Shown here: piece by piece, positions 1 through 8,857 of the stretch | Layout of the letters: every line of letters begins with the position of its first letter | How positions within the stretch are numbered: position 1 is the stretch's first letter | Notes under the pieces: generated by a model | The model's input: the letters and a program-made list of their open reading frames with translations, nothing else | The model's database searches: none | What the model was told of the DNA's origin: nothing | Position numbers and translations under genes: made by a program | From: Caldilineaceae bacterium | Lineage (GTDB): Bacteria > Chloroflexota > Anaerolineae > Caldilineales > Caldilineaceae | Assembly: GCA_026645575.1 (NCBI GenBank) | Contig: JAPKMW010000012.1 | Coordinates: forward strand, 62,001-126,000 | Direction: 5' to 3' | DNA length: 64,000 nt

Positions 1-823
1 GCGGACCGACCGGCGGTTTTTCTTCCTTGTCCCCCGGTAGCGATACCCACCCCTGTTCGCTATATACGCTGGCCCAGCGCGAATGTTTCACCAAATTGCC
101 AAACCACAAAATCGCTTCTTTGCAGACCCCTTCGTGGCTGATAAATTCAACGCCGCTATTGGCCGGAATCTCTTCATCGGCAATCCCCGGCATGGTTTTG
201 ACACCCAGGTGCGGTAGCCGACGTTGTAATTGGATCAACTGCGACAACGGCGGTTGCATCGCCTCGACTGAAAAGATCCGCCGTCCCTCCACCCGTCGGG
301 CCGGATCGGCAAAGGCGGCAGCCACAGGCGGCAAACGGTCAGCCGCCAACCATTGTGTCCAATCCGCCTGGATAAACGTCACCTGCTTCTGCAATCCCAG
401 CGCAACAACATTCGCCTCGGCCAGACGAATCCGCACCGGATCGGTTTCAAAGGCGATCACCGGTCGCCGCTGCGCCAACGCCAGCAGATCACCGCCAATG
501 CCGCAGCCTAAATCCAACACTGCCCCAGGCGGCGCTTGTTGATCAATCCACGCCGCTCGCCACTGGGCAATCGGCCAGGCGGTGGCTTGCTCCAACGCTT
601 CCGCCGTGAAAAAGAGGCGATCTGCATCGGGAAATTTCGCCGTGGCCCGCTGGCGTAGGCGCGCCAGGCTCAATAACACCCCCGCCTCAACCGGGCTAAA
701 TTGCCGCCGCAACCGTTGCAACAGCGCCAGCGTCTGCCCCTCTGCCAGGTCGCACCCTTGCAGCGTCGCTAAAGCCGCCTGCGCTGCCGGTGATACCAAA
801 AACTCAACCGTCGCCACTTCCAT
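1..823 (-). CDS. THUMP-like class I SAM-dependent methyltransferase (3' end outside window)
   Basis: An ATG at 823 opens a leftward frame that stays open to the window edge, about 274 codons, so the C-terminus is missing. After a helical N-terminal region, the SAM-binding motif I is visible at residues 102-112 (VLDLGCGIGGD). It is followed by an acidic strand end (FETDP, about 125-129) and a catalytic-loop-like FADPARR (171-177). This order, an N-terminal helical region before a Rossmann methyltransferase with a DPARR loop, matches the THUMP-like-domain methyltransferases of bacteria. Their substrate is generally not known and is probably RNA or protein. No close Shine-Dalgarno sequence is obvious before the ATG. 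The family call is recognition by eye; the substrate is unassigned. Confidence 0.75.
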   Translation of the reverse strand, partial: MEVATVEFLVSPAAQAALATLQGCDLAEGQTLALLQRLRRQFSPVEAGVLLSLARLRQRATAKFPDADRLFFTAEALEQATAWPIAQWRAAWIDQQAPPGAVLDLGCGIGGDLLALAQRRPVIAFETDPVRIRLAEANVVALGLQKQVTFIQADWTQWLAADRLPPVAAAFADPARRVEGRRIFSVEAMQPPLSQLIQLQRRLPHLGVKTMPGIADEEIPANSGVEFISHEGVCKEAILWFGNLVKHSRWASVYSEQGWVSLPGDKEEKPPVGP

Positions 824-879
824 GATTTCTGCCAGTCAGTTCACCTTGTCACCTTGTCATCCTGTCATCTTTCCCTCTA

Positions 880-885
880 TTATAC
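880..885 (-). promoter_or_regulatory. Candidate -10 box for the left-edge methyltransferase
   Basis: The minus strand reads TATAAT here, 57 nt upstream of the ATG at 823. No convincing -35 hexamer lies 16-18 nt further upstream, so this is a weak call. Between it and the start codon the + strand carries short pyrimidine direct repeats (CACCTTGT, ATCCTGTC) like the half-elements seen elsewhere. Confidence 0.3.
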
Positions 886-1076
886 TGGACTTGCGTCATA
901 AGTGCATTTTCTTTTTGGACAGGCGGAAAGTTAGGAGTAAAATGATGGGTCTACCGGCTTGACGGATAGGTGATGCACCGGTAAGATATACTGGAAATTT
1001 AGTATCTGCACTCCTGCCCTTTACAGGATGGGAGACCATACTTTTGCGAACAAAATAACCTGAAGGAAGGAAGCCC

Positions 1077-1901
1077 ATGAGCGTTCAGCACGAACCAAGC
1101 GGGGTAGGAAGATCGACAGAGCGAACCGAGTCAGCGCCGGAACTCCAATATCACGCTGTCAATCAGGATTCCTTATCCATGTTCATTGCCGCCATTGCCG
1201 GCGCCATTTTGGGTACCGCGTTAACTTTGTTGATCCTGGCCTTGATCAACGGCGGCACCTTGAGCTACGCCGGTGAGCGAATGCAAAGCCTGGAATCCCA
1301 TTTGCAACAGGTAGATGAAAATGTGGGCGCCGTCAGCGCCAACATCGACATTGTGAGCGCACAAGCCGCCGCCCTTCAGCAACAACTGGGCGCTGTTGAA
1401 ACGTCGTTGCGCAACGAGATCGCCGCCCAAGATGGCGACATTGCTGCGCTCAGTGAAACGATGACCACGTTGAACCAAACCCGCGAGCAATTTGATATTT
1501 TTGTCAATGCGTTGACCGGCGCCCTGACCGAAATGGGCGCCATTGAAGCGCCGGCTGCCACCGCGCCACCAGAGGAGCCGGCTATTACCGCCGACGCCGC
1601 CCTCACGGCAACGGCAACCCTGACGGCAACCGCACCTTTGGCCGAAGCGGCTGCACTGACTGAGACCACCCCCCTAACCGACGCGGCAATCATCAGCGAA
1701 AGCGCCCCCATGACCGATAGCGCAGCGCTAACTGAAACGGTCGTTGTAACGGCTGAAAATGCCTTTGCCGAAACCGATGCGGTGACGGCAACAACGGAAG
1801 TCACAGCCGCAGAGACCCTTACTGAAACAACTGAGTTGACCGCAACCGAAGCGATCACGGCGGACGCGACGATTACGGCAACTGAGTCGATGACCCAGTA
1901 G
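1077..1901 (+). CDS. Membrane-anchored low-complexity Thr/Ala/Glu-rich protein of unknown function
   Basis: The product is 274 aa with the start fixed by a strong purine Shine-Dalgarno (AAGGAAGGAAG) 5 nt upstream. Residues 1-34 are polar, and 36-57 form a single hydrophobic segment rich in Ala, Ile and Leu. About 67-145 has the heptad-like pattern of a coiled coil (ESHLQQVDENVG and following). From about 158 to the end it is almost only Thr, Ala, Glu, Leu and Val, in irregular repeats such as LTATAPL and TETTELTAT. The layout suggests an anchored spacer or stalk, with the coiled coil and threonine-rich tail outside the membrane. I do not recognise a family. It is followed by a clear terminator, so it is probably monocistronic. 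Confidence 0.7.
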   Translation: MSVQHEPSGVGRSTERTESAPELQYHAVNQDSLSMFIAAIAGAILGTALTLLILALINGGTLSYAGERMQSLESHLQQVDENVGAVSANIDIVSAQAAALQQQLGAVETSLRNEIAAQDGDIAALSETMTTLNQTREQFDIFVNALTGALTEMGAIEAPAATAPPEEPAITADAALTATATLTATAPLAEAAALTETTPLTDAAIISESAPMTDSAALTETVVVTAENAFAETDAVTATTEVTAAETLTETTELTATEAITADATITATESMTQ

Positions 1902-1933
1902 TTGCTTGTCACAACTACGATGAAACGGTAAGC

Positions 1934-1967
1934 AAAAACCAGGCGAGGGTTTCACGCCTGGTTTTTT
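1934..1967 (+). terminator. Rho-independent terminator
   Basis: CCAGGCG (1939-1945) pairs with CGCCTGG (1955-1961) around a 9-nt loop. It is flanked by A5 on the left and T6 on the right, so it could work on both strands. It lies 33 nt after the stop of the low-complexity protein gene and before the acetamidase gene. Confidence 0.85.
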
Positions 1968-2030
1968 ATTAACCCCCGCTTTGCTCCCTGCCAATCCATA
2001 ACCAGCCAACCTGTACAAAAGGAAGACGCA

Positions 2031-2951
2031 ATGACCACCCATCACTTTCAGCCGACCCATTATCACACTGCTATCGGTTCCCACGAACCGGTCCTACGCA
2101 TTCGTCCCGGCGACACGGTCGTCACCACCACCGTCGATGCCCGTGGGCAGGACGCCACCGGCGCCCAGATCACCCGCCCCGGCAACCCGATGACCGGCCC
2201 CTTCTATATCGAGGGCGCCGAGCCGGGCGACATTCTGGTGGTGCATCTGGACAAGTTGACCCCCAATCGCCCCTACGGCTGGACCCGCCGGATGCTCGCC
2301 CCCAATGTCGTCGATCCAGAGTATATTCCCCAATTGCCCTGGGCGGCGGATGAAAGCCAAAGTCTGGCGAATTGGGCTGTCGATGTCACCGCCGGCACGG
2401 CTACCCTGGTCGAACCGGTAACGAAACTGGGCCAGATTGCCTTGCCGCTCGACCCGATGGTCGGCTGCTTTGGCGTTGCGCCGCATGGTGGGCAAGCCAT
2501 TTCCACCGCCACTTCGGCCCAACATGGCGGGAACATGGACTACAACGGTTTTGTTGCTGGGGTGACGGTCTATTTTCCGGTCTTTGTCGCTGGCGCGCTC
2601 TTTCACCTTGGCGATGGCCATGCGGTCCAAGGTGACGGCGAGATTGTTGGCACCGGTGTCGAAATCTCCTTTGATGTGCAATTCACAGTGGATGTGAAAA
2701 AGGGCAAGCGCGCCTTCTGGCCGCGTGGCGAAAACCGCGACTACATCTTCACCGTTGGCAATGCCCGCCCGCTTGATCAATGTGTGCAACACGCCACCAC
2801 CGAGATGGCGCGCTGGCTGCAAGATGACTATGGCCTAGACGCCGTTGGCGCCCACCTGCTTATGGGGCAAGCGGTGAAATATGACCTGGGCAATATCTTT
2901 GACCCGGCTTATACGATGGTGTGTAAGATGCCGAAGCGGTGGTTAAAGTAA
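2031..2951 (+). CDS. Acetamidase/formamidase family protein
   Basis: This 306-aa protein matches the FmdA/AmdA family in length and motifs. There is an early RPGDTVV strand, then PMTGPFYIEGAEPGD (about 49-63), the long conserved HGGNMD motif (about 164-169), and the C-terminal region with a metal-site-like arrangement. Family members hydrolyse formamide, acetamide or related short amides to ammonia and the acid in the cytoplasm. Without active-site comparison the exact amide cannot be named. The start is an ATG preceded by AAAAGGAAG. No urea or amide transporter is adjacent, so the gene seems to act alone. Its 3' end is followed within 10 nt by a large hairpin shared with the convergent GDPD gene. 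Confidence 0.88.
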   Translation: MTTHHFQPTHYHTAIGSHEPVLRIRPGDTVVTTTVDARGQDATGAQITRPGNPMTGPFYIEGAEPGDILVVHLDKLTPNRPYGWTRRMLAPNVVDPEYIPQLPWAADESQSLANWAVDVTAGTATLVEPVTKLGQIALPLDPMVGCFGVAPHGGQAISTATSAQHGGNMDYNGFVAGVTVYFPVFVAGALFHLGDGHAVQGDGEIVGTGVEISFDVQFTVDVKKGKRAFWPRGENRDYIFTVGNARPLDQCVQHATTEMARWLQDDYGLDAVGAHLLMGQAVKYDLGNIFDPAYTMVCKMPKRWLK

Positions 2952-2960
2952 GAGGAAGTA

Positions 2961-3026
2961 GAGAGATAAAGAGATAGAGAGATTAAGAGATTCGCGCTAG
3001 TCTCTCTATCTCTCTATCTCTCTATC
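2961..3026. repeat. Tandem-word hairpin (GAGAGATA family) between convergent genes
   Basis: The left arm is GAGAGATA/AAGAGATA/GAGAGATT/AAGAGATT. The right arm (about 3001-3026) is TCTCTCTA repeated three times, complementary to it. The right arm runs into the stop codon of the GDPD gene. It probably ends transcription in both directions. Confidence 0.85.
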
Positions 3027-3744
3027 ACTGTTTCTGATAGGTGCGCACTACATCCAGAAAAACATCGGCATGATTGAGATTGATCATCTCTGCTCCCCAA
3101 TCAAGGATGGCGCGAAAAGCCTCTCGGTTCTTCTGTTGCTCATAGATCATAACTTTGATGCCGTATGCCTGACAGGCGGTTTGTAAAGCCGGACTCATCT
3201 GTGCCAGGCCTACTTCAACAATGTTGGCTTGATAGACTTCGTGGGCGCGCACCACATCCTCGACCGTTTTGACGTTGATCTTGAGGGCAAGATGTGGCGC
3301 CAAGCGGCGTAACGCCAACGCCCACATATTGTTACCGCTCCAAAAGAAAACATCATCAGCCAGATCAACGGCATGGATCAGATCGACAAGCTGCTGTGGA
3401 TCAGCCGCTTTCACATCGAGATAGACCTTGGCCTTGCCTTTGATCCAGCGCAAAAATTCGTCCAACCGCGGGACGCGTTGATCGGCAAAGCGGGGATCAA
3501 ACCAACTACCGGCATCCAAGCGATCAATCTCCGCCGCGGTTCGTTCCGCCAGCGGCCCTTGACCGTTGGTGGTGCGGTCCAACATTTCATCGTGGAGCAG
3601 GTAAAAGACCCCATCCTTGCTGGTGCGCACATCGATCTCGACATAATCGACGCCCCAGTCGATGCAACGCTGGGCGGCGGCATAGGTATTCTCCGGCGCA
3701 TATTCGTTTGCGCCCTTATGACAGACAATTTCAATCGGTTTCAT
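3025..3744 (-). CDS. Glycerophosphodiester phosphodiesterase
   Basis: The protein is 239 aa when started at the ATG at 3744. Upstream in-frame codons exist but fall inside the preceding HAD gene and lack family similarity. The GDPD signature is clear: the catalytic HKG near the N-terminus with APENT, then EIDVRTSKDG and the second His in LLHD. A TIM-barrel C-terminus with MINLNHAD follows. The enzyme hydrolyses glycerophosphodiesters from phospholipid turnover to glycerol-3-phosphate and an alcohol. No signal peptide is seen, so it is probably cytoplasmic. It overlaps the 3' end of the HAD phosphatase gene by 14 bp, which suggests co-transcription and perhaps use of the released phosphate ester. 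Confidence 0.9.
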   Translation of the reverse strand: MKPIEIVCHKGANEYAPENTYAAAQRCIDWGVDYVEIDVRTSKDGVFYLLHDEMLDRTTNGQGPLAERTAAEIDRLDAGSWFDPRFADQRVPRLDEFLRWIKGKAKVYLDVKAADPQQLVDLIHAVDLADDVFFWSGNNMWALALRRLAPHLALKINVKTVEDVVRAHEVYQANIVEVGLAQMSPALQTACQAYGIKVMIYEQQKNREAFRAILDWGAEMINLNHADVFLDVVRTYQKQ

Positions 3745-4285
3745 GCGCGTTCCGTTCTTGTTCAAGGCGTTGGAGCAGCGGCAGTAGATCCAGCGGTAGT
3801 TTGATCGTATATTGCGGCTGTTCACTCGCATCAGCCGGAATTTTAGAGCGTCGCGGCGCCCAATCCAGCCAGACGCTGACGATGCCTAACGCATTAGCGC
3901 CCTTAATGTCTCGTTCCAAGTTATTGCCCACCATAATCACATGACCATAATCGGCTGGTACAATTCCTAGTTGGCGTAAAGCATGGTGAAACATGCGCTC
4001 ATCGGGCTTGACAACGCCTACGGTCTCGGAAATGGCAAAGGCATCAAAGTAATGGTGTAGATCATGTTGCGTCAAGATGTTCGCAAATGAGCCAACCGGC
4101 CCATCCGCCACCAACGCCAGTGGGTAGCCCCATGCTTTTAAGGTCTTGACCAATTCTGCCGCACCGGGGATCAATGCTGCCCGCTGCACAATCTCTTGCT
4201 CATCTTTGATTTCGGTTCCTTCATCAACCAGCGTATCGCCGCTATCGAGACAGATCGCCAGGAAGGTACGTTGCAGATGCATCAT
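3731..4285 (-). CDS. HAD-superfamily hydrolase
   Basis: The product is 184 aa. I start it at the first of two adjacent ATGs (4285 and 4282) because AAAGGAAAG sits 4 nt upstream. HAD motifs are: motif I LDSGDTL (about residues 11-17), motif II LVADG, the motif III lysine in VVKPDERMF, and motif IV MVGNNLERDIKGA. In motif I the usual second aspartate (DxD) is replaced by Gly (D-S-G-D-T), a variant known in some HAD subfamilies that changes acid/base chemistry. It is likely a small-molecule phosphatase or a close relative. It is the first gene of a pair with the GDPD. Confidence 0.83.
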   Translation of the reverse strand: MMHLQRTFLAICLDSGDTLVDEGTEIKDEQEIVQRAALIPGAAELVKTLKAWGYPLALVADGPVGSFANILTQHDLHHYFDAFAISETVGVVKPDERMFHHALRQLGIVPADYGHVIMVGNNLERDIKGANALGIVSVWLDWAPRRSKIPADASEQPQYTIKLPLDLLPLLQRLEQERNAHETD

Positions 4286-4409
4286 AAACTTTCCTTTATT
4301 ATTCTTGTGGAAACTATGGGGCATAAACCAGCGTATTGCAATCCATAGCACCTGAACGCCGATAATGGCTCACGCAACACGAATCACGTCAACTCACAGG
4401 AGTAATCAA

Positions 4410-4898
4410 GTGAACGACCAAACCGGCGCTGCCGCCTTTATTGCCGATGTCAAAGCACGCACCGAAAAGAGTTTGGCTGCACAACGTACAACACAAGCAT
4501 TCATTTTGGAGATTAGCGACGCCTACGCCTTCATCCGCCTGCGAGACTGGTACCGCCCGCTCCAGTTTCTCAAACAGATGTCTGGTGAGCCGCCGATCAA
4601 ATTTGGCACGACCGGTTTCAAACGCACCATTGTCGATGACCAAAACCCGGCGCGTCACTACACTGCCTTTGTCTTTGTCGGCTACTGGCTCTCCGCCCCG
4701 CTAGCCGTCATCGTGCTGTGGGCTTGGGAAATTCTCGGCTTTTTCCGGTATCGCTTCCACTGGAGCTGGCGTGATCTCGAATGCGGCTACATTGGTATCC
4801 GCCATGGTCGGCTAGTGCGGCGACATGGGCCGGCGGTGCTGGCGGGCTTGATTACGCGTGATTTGGTTGAGGAGGAGACTGAGAGATTGAGAGATTGA
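4410..4898 (+). CDS. Hypothetical protein with two likely membrane segments
   Basis: I start this at the GTG at 4410 because AGGAG lies 8 nt upstream; an ATG further up has no ribosome-binding site. The 162-aa product has a hydrophilic N-terminal half and a hydrophobic stretch at about 95-120 (FVFVGYWLSAPLAVIVLWAWEI) that could make one long or two short membrane helices. A Trp/Arg-rich region follows. I do not recognise a family. The last residues, ETERLRD, are encoded by the left arm of a hairpin repeat, and the convergent RNase HI ends in the same seven residues. This tail is therefore probably an acquired read-through of the repeat and not a functional motif. Confidence 0.6.
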   Translation: MNDQTGAAAFIADVKARTEKSLAAQRTTQAFILEISDAYAFIRLRDWYRPLQFLKQMSGEPPIKFGTTGFKRTIVDDQNPARHYTAFVFVGYWLSAPLAVIVLWAWEILGFFRYRFHWSWRDLECGYIGIRHGRLVRRHGPAVLAGLITRDLVEEETERLRD

Positions 4899-4950
4899 GA
4901 GATTGGCTTGCGACAGATAATCTCTTAATCTCTTAATCTCTCAGTCTCCT
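4873..4950. repeat. 32-bp-arm hairpin repeat invading both convergent genes
   Basis: The arms at 4873-4904 and 4919-4950 are inverted copies with only two mismatches over 32 bp. They are built from GGAGACT plus GAGAGATT/AAGAGATT words around a 14-nt loop. The stop codons of both flanking genes (4896-4898 on +, 4925-4927 on -) lie inside the arms. Confidence 0.95.
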
Positions 4951-5419
4951 GGTCAACTGGATCTGCCGCCGTCACACTCCGCGCCGCACTGTTTGCCAGC
5001 TCATCGACACGTTCATTCAACGCATGGCCGGCGTGACCCTTTGTCCAGTGCCACGTGACGCCACCGGCTGGTTGGTGCCGCTCAACGGCGGCCAGCAGCC
5101 GCCGCCAGAGGTCTTGGTTTTTCACCGGCTTCTTGCTGGCCGTGCGCCAGCCATTGCGCCGCCAGCCTTCGATCCACGTGGTGATGCCGTTGCGTAAATA
5201 CTCACTATCGGTATATAGCTCGATGCGACAGGGGCGGTTGAGCGTCTCTAGCGCTTCAATCGCCGCCCGCAACTCCATGCGATTGTTGGTGGTATCGCGA
5301 AAGCGGCCACTGATCGCCTTTTCATGGTCGCCATATTGTAGCACCGCCGCCCAGCCCCCCGGCCCCGGATTGCCAAGACAGCCGCCGTCGGTGTGGATAA
5401 TGACTGGTGTGTTGGTCAT
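4925..5419 (-). CDS. rnhA: Ribonuclease HI
   Basis: This 164-aa RNase HI cleaves the RNA strand of RNA-DNA hybrids during replication and repair. The four catalytic carboxylates are present: D11 in HTDGG, E49 in NNRMELR, D71 in YTDSEYL, and D139 in NERVDELA, with the active-site His in KGHAGH. The basic [16 protein letters not shown] handle typical of the E. coli type is present. The length is slightly longer than usual because the C-terminal ETERLRD is encoded by the hairpin arm. The start ATG at 5419 fits the family N-terminus. Confidence 0.95.
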   Translation of the reverse strand: MTNTPVIIHTDGGCLGNPGPGGWAAVLQYGDHEKAISGRFRDTTNNRMELRAAIEALETLNRPCRIELYTDSEYLRNGITTWIEGWRRNGWRTASKKPVKNQDLWRRLLAAVERHQPAGGVTWHWTKGHAGHALNERVDELANSAARSVTAADPVDQETERLRD

Positions 5420-5423
5420 GTAG

Positions 5424-5530
5424 ATTTTGGATTTGTGATTTTGGATTTTAGATTTTAGGAGTGCAAAAATGCAATCGAAAATTGTTCGACTGAGCGCTCA
5501 CGCCGAAGTCCAAAATCGAAAATCTAAAAT
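5424..5530. repeat. Tandem-word hairpin (GATTTTGG family)
   Basis: The left arm is made of GATTTTGG, GATTTGT, GATTTTGG, GATTTTA and GATTTTAG. The right arm (about 5503-5530) has the complements CCAAAATC, GAAAATC and TAAAAT. The right arm directly abuts the stop codon of the M23 peptidase gene (5531-5533). It lies between two genes on the same strand. Confidence 0.75.
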
Positions 5531-7393
5531 TTATTGTTTGGTGCGTAGTTCAACAAAGGAAGTTTCGCCGGCGCGCACGGTGATCTCAGCGCTCAATCGC
5601 TCACCATTGACCACGCCGACCACATAGTAACTGCCGGCCGGCACGCCGTCCATCGCGCCATTTTCACCCCATGCCGGATCGGGACCGATGTTCTCCGAAT
5701 CCATATAGGTGATAATCTGGCGCGCCCAAGCGGCCACGCCACCAGAGAAGCGCACAATCGAAATGGCTGCGCCAGGCCAGGTGCGGCCATCCGCCGTCAG
5801 CACGCGCACCGCCACCGAGCCTTGCCCTTCCAGCGGCGCCATCCAGAGGTAGGGGTTGACATTGTTGTAATAGGTGTTGGCGCCAAGGCGAATCTCGACA
5901 TGGAGATGGGGGCCAATGGCAATGCCAGTCATGCCCACTGCACCGATGACATCTTCCGGGCGCACCTTTTGTCCGACAGTGACATTGACCTGGCTCAAGT
6001 GGCCATAGAGCAAGTAGACATCCAACTCGCCACTGGCAACTGGCAACCGGCGGTTCAGACGGATCACAACCGTATTGCCAAAGAAATTGTTGTAGGGGCC
6101 AAGCAGCACTGTGTCATCCAGCCCGGCGTGAACCACTTCACCATCGGTCGCCGCCAAGACTGGGGTGCCAAAGGGGTTGGAAATATCGACGCCATGATGG
6201 ATGCGATAACGACTGCCTGCCGTCGAGCCAAATTGATAGCTAGGACTGGCGAGTTGGTTGGACGCATAGTCACCAAAAGGACGACCTACCCAATAGTGAT
6301 CGTTGTCGGGCGCCGCTTTCGGGGCAAAGGTGGACCAGAGCCGCCCAGCCACCAAATTGATCGGCTCCGGCGTCGGCGATGGGGTGGGGGTCGGCGTGGG
6401 TGGCTCCGGCGTCAAGGAACGGCGTAATTCGACGCCCGGCAGCACCCGCACCTGCGGCACCACGTTGACCACTGGCGGCATCACGACATTAAAGGCCGTT
6501 GCGGTTGGCACCAGGATCAGACTGGCGGGATCGACTTCGGCAGGAATGGCATCATTCGGCGCCGCCGCCACCGGTTCACTGGGGACAATGACCACCGGCG
6601 CACTGGCTGGGGTGGGCGTCGGCAACAAAATGGGTTGGAGCAACACCGGCTGCACACCCTGCCCATTGCCCGCCCCGCCGACTGCATTGACAATGGCCAG
6701 TGAACGGAGCGCATTGCCTGCCGGCCCGTTCATTGCGTCAAGCTGGGCGGCCAACGACGGCGGCAATTGGGAAGAGGGCCAGGTCCACCACATGACGACG
6801 GCAATCGCGCCCAGCAGCCCCAGCCGGATGCCATTGGGTACAATGGTGTTCAAACCATCCATCTGCTTCTGCCGTAGATCGCTCTGTGGTACAATGGCAA
6901 GCAACTTGCGCCAGAGGGGCAGGGTAAAGAGCGCTTGTTCCAGTTGCGCCAGTGCGGCCAGCGCATTGTTCATCCCCTGTTGCAGCGACGCAATCAAGGG
7001 GGGCAAAGCGTGTACTTGGGCTGCCGGTTTCCCTTGTGGTTGCCGGGGAAGTGGTTGTCCGGCCGGTTGGGGTGGGCGGTCATGGCCATAGAGGTGCGCA
7101 TGAGAATGGGGGGTGGGTGTCCGTTGTCCCCCTCCCGTCTCCCGGTTGACTGGCGTTGTTGCCCCGCCCGGCCTTGGCGCCGGCGCCGGAATTTTATGAA
7201 CAGTCGACGCATAGGGTGTAGCCGACGCGCGTGTTGCCGCCGGCTGCGCTTTGGGTGTCGGCGCCAACGAAGTACGAATGAATTGAGCGAGACGATGAAT
7301 GAAAGTACGCACGACTTGGCGTTGACGGGCGAAGGGTTTGCGGCGAACCCGCTGGCGGACTCGGTAGCGAGTCACGACCTGGGAACCCTGCAT
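5531..7393 (-). CDS. Membrane-anchored M23-family metallopeptidase
   Basis: The product is about 620 aa from the ATG at 7393. An N-terminal Arg/Pro-rich region precedes one membrane segment near residue 200 ([13 protein letters not shown]) and a Pro/Thr linker ([10 protein letters not shown]). The M23 (LytM-type) domain follows at about 400-515, with the zinc ligands in HHGVD and HLHVE and the lysostaphin-like YGHLS. About 100 residues of beta-sandwich-like domain end the protein. M23 enzymes cut peptidoglycan cross-bridges; this one probably acts outside the membrane. The reading frame continues upstream, and the chosen start overlaps the divergent trmD gene by about 99 bp. A later GTG at 7312 is an alternative, so the N-terminus is uncertain. 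Confidence 0.85.
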   Translation of the reverse strand: MQGSQVVTRYRVRQRVRRKPFARQRQVVRTFIHRLAQFIRTSLAPTPKAQPAATRASATPYASTVHKIPAPAPRPGGATTPVNRETGGGQRTPTPHSHAHLYGHDRPPQPAGQPLPRQPQGKPAAQVHALPPLIASLQQGMNNALAALAQLEQALFTLPLWRKLLAIVPQSDLRQKQMDGLNTIVPNGIRLGLLGAIAVVMWWTWPSSQLPPSLAAQLDAMNGPAGNALRSLAIVNAVGGAGNGQGVQPVLLQPILLPTPTPASAPVVIVPSEPVAAAPNDAIPAEVDPASLILVPTATAFNVVMPPVVNVVPQVRVLPGVELRRSLTPEPPTPTPTPSPTPEPINLVAGRLWSTFAPKAAPDNDHYWVGRPFGDYASNQLASPSYQFGSTAGSRYRIHHGVDISNPFGTPVLAATDGEVVHAGLDDTVLLGPYNNFFGNTVVIRLNRRLPVASGELDVYLLYGHLSQVNVTVGQKVRPEDVIGAVGMTGIAIGPHLHVEIRLGANTYYNNVNPYLWMAPLEGQGSVAVRVLTADGRTWPGAAISIVRFSGGVAAWARQIITYMDSENIGPDPAWGENGAMDGVPAGSYYVVGVVNGERLSAEITVRAGETSFVELRTKQ

Positions 7394-8221
7394 TTCGATA
7401 TTTTCACCCTCTTCCCACAGATGTTCAGCGCGCCCTTTGCGGAAAGCATCATCCGTCGGGCGCTGGACAGCCGATTGATAGCGATTGCGCTGCATAATAT
7501 TCGTGATTATACCGTTGATCGCCACCACGTTTGTGATGATACACCTTACGGTGGTGGCGGTGGGATGATTATGAAACCCGAACCGATCCTTCGGGCGGTT
7601 GAGACGGTCTTGACCCGGCCCGCCGGTTGGGCTTTGTCGCCGGCAGACGCCTATAGCAATTTGCCGCCGTGGAGAACCGAAGCGGCGCCCCCTTTGCCGG
7701 CAGATCTGCCTGTGATTTTGTTAACGCCTCAAGGTCGCCTTTTGAACCAAAACGTGGTGGCCGAATTGAGCCGCTACCCCCGGTTGGCCCTGATCTGTGG
7801 CCGCTACGAGGGCATTGACGAACGCGTGCGCACCGGAGTCGTTACCGACGAAATCAGCATTGGCGACTATGTGATTAGCGGGGGCGAGTTGGCGGCGATG
7901 ATCCTGGTCGATGCCATCACCCGCCTGCGACCGGGGGCGTTGGGCGATGCCCAGGGCGCGCATCGGGACAGCCATTCACCTGGTCTCGATGGTCTGCTCG
8001 AAGGGCCGCAATATACACGTCCCCACACTTTCCGCGGTGAAAGCGTTCCCGACATTCTACTCAGCGGTCACCATGCCAACCAGCAGAAATGGCATCGCGA
8101 ACAGGCGCTCTTGCGCACCCTCCACCAGCGACCAGAATTGTTAGCAACTCTATCCTTGACCGCCAAGGATTACGCCTTTTTGCAAAAGCAAGGGTGGCAA
8201 CCGCCGAACAAAGTTGGATAG
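7295..8221 (+). CDS. trmD: tRNA (guanine-N1)-methyltransferase
   Basis: TrmD makes m1G37 in tRNA and prevents frameshifting. The trefoil-knot SAM site is evident: [13 protein letters not shown], then [22 protein letters not shown]. The N-terminal [11 protein letters not shown] and the C-terminal [11 protein letters not shown] with LLSGHH are also present. Starting at ATG 7295 gives 308 aa, with about 30 residues before the conserved domain that are not typical of TrmD. No good ribosome-binding site decides between this start and one nearer the domain. Unlike in many bacteria, no rpsP, rimM or rplS neighbour is present. Its 5' end overlaps the divergent M23 peptidase gene. Confidence 0.92.
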   Translation: MNESTHDLALTGEGFAANPLADSVASHDLGTLHFDIFTLFPQMFSAPFAESIIRRALDSRLIAIALHNIRDYTVDRHHVCDDTPYGGGGGMIMKPEPILRAVETVLTRPAGWALSPADAYSNLPPWRTEAAPPLPADLPVILLTPQGRLLNQNVVAELSRYPRLALICGRYEGIDERVRTGVVTDEISIGDYVISGGELAAMILVDAITRLRPGALGDAQGAHRDSHSPGLDGLLEGPQYTRPHTFRGESVPDILLSGHHANQQKWHREQALLRTLHQRPELLATLSLTAKDYAFLQKQGWQPPNKVG

Positions 8222-8271
8222 TTGTCATCTATTATAGGGCGCTTTGTGTCGATGACCAAATCGGCAAAGGG

Positions 8272-8595
8272 TTACTCGGCTAGTTTGGCGCTGACATAGC
8301 GATTTAAGCTAACGCCTTCTTCGGCGGCGCGAATTGCTAGCAAGCGATGTTGATGAGGTGGAATACGGATTTGAAACTTGCCGCTATATTGCTTTTCGGA
8401 AAGGGGATCCGGTAGCGGTTCCCCATTTGCAGCCATATCTGTCACTACCTCTTTTACCAACGTAACAATGCCCGATAAGGCGTCGTTCATGCTTTCATCC
8501 AGCCAGGAGAGACTTGGAAATTCGGCACATAGCCCCACATATTCACCATCTTCTTTTGACCATACGACACGGTAGGTATAATGTTCATGATTCAT
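8272..8595 (-). CDS. hicB: HicB-family antitoxin
   Basis: The protein is 107 aa. The N-terminal partial RNase-H-like HicB fold is seen in YRVVWSKEDGEYVGLCAEFPSLS, and the C-terminal part (IRIPPHQHRLLAIRAAEEGVSLNRYVSAKL) is the ribbon-helix-helix DNA-binding type with the SLNRYV motif. HicB neutralises HicA and represses the operon. Its start overlaps the 3' end of hicA by 11 bp, the normal toxin-first order. Confidence 0.88.
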   Translation of the reverse strand: MNHEHYTYRVVWSKEDGEYVGLCAEFPSLSWLDESMNDALSGIVTLVKEVVTDMAANGEPLPDPLSEKQYSGKFQIRIPPHQHRLLAIRAAEEGVSLNRYVSAKLAE

Positions 8596-8848
8596 CGTCG
8601 TTCATTCCTTCCAACTTTGCAATCGCGGCCAAAACCTGTTTTACTTGATAAGCTTTGGCCTTGCCTCCCTTGCCTTCCTGAATATTCACGCGCGGGTCAC
8701 CGCTCCAAGGCGTTTTGTAGACACGGTGGCTGGTACTCCGTTGTCGTGCTTCGCCAAAATAGTGTTCACACACTTTGGCTAAATCGGTAAATCGAATATT
8801 AGCGGGAATTTGTTGCATAGCAGCAACAATTTTATCGATTTGCGTCAT
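8585..8848 (-). CDS. hicA: HicA-like mRNA interferase toxin
   Basis: This 87-aa protein is small and basic. It has the HicA-type core TSHRVYKTPW followed by GDPRVNIQ and the lysine-rich KAKAYQVKQVL, i.e. the dsRBD-like fold with the catalytic His in the SHR strand. HicA toxins cut mRNA and are held inactive by HicB. It lies directly upstream of, and overlaps, hicB. The start codon is only 9 nt downstream of a TATAAT box, with no Shine-Dalgarno sequence, so the transcript is probably leaderless or nearly so. Confidence 0.82.
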   Translation of the reverse strand: MTQIDKIVAAMQQIPANIRFTDLAKVCEHYFGEARQRSTSHRVYKTPWSGDPRVNIQEGKGGKAKAYQVKQVLAAIAKLEGMNDDES

Positions 8849-8857
8849 ATCGAACCT

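Noticed and set aside
1376..1912. Val/Ala-rich frame opposite the low-complexity protein
   Set aside because: It is the complement of Thr/Ala/Glu codon repeats; the + strand has the strong Shine-Dalgarno and membrane segment.
6303..7091. Open frame of 262 codons opposite the M23 peptidase
   Set aside because: Gly/Thr/Ala low-complexity translation of the complement of a proline-rich linker; the peptidase frame has clear domains.
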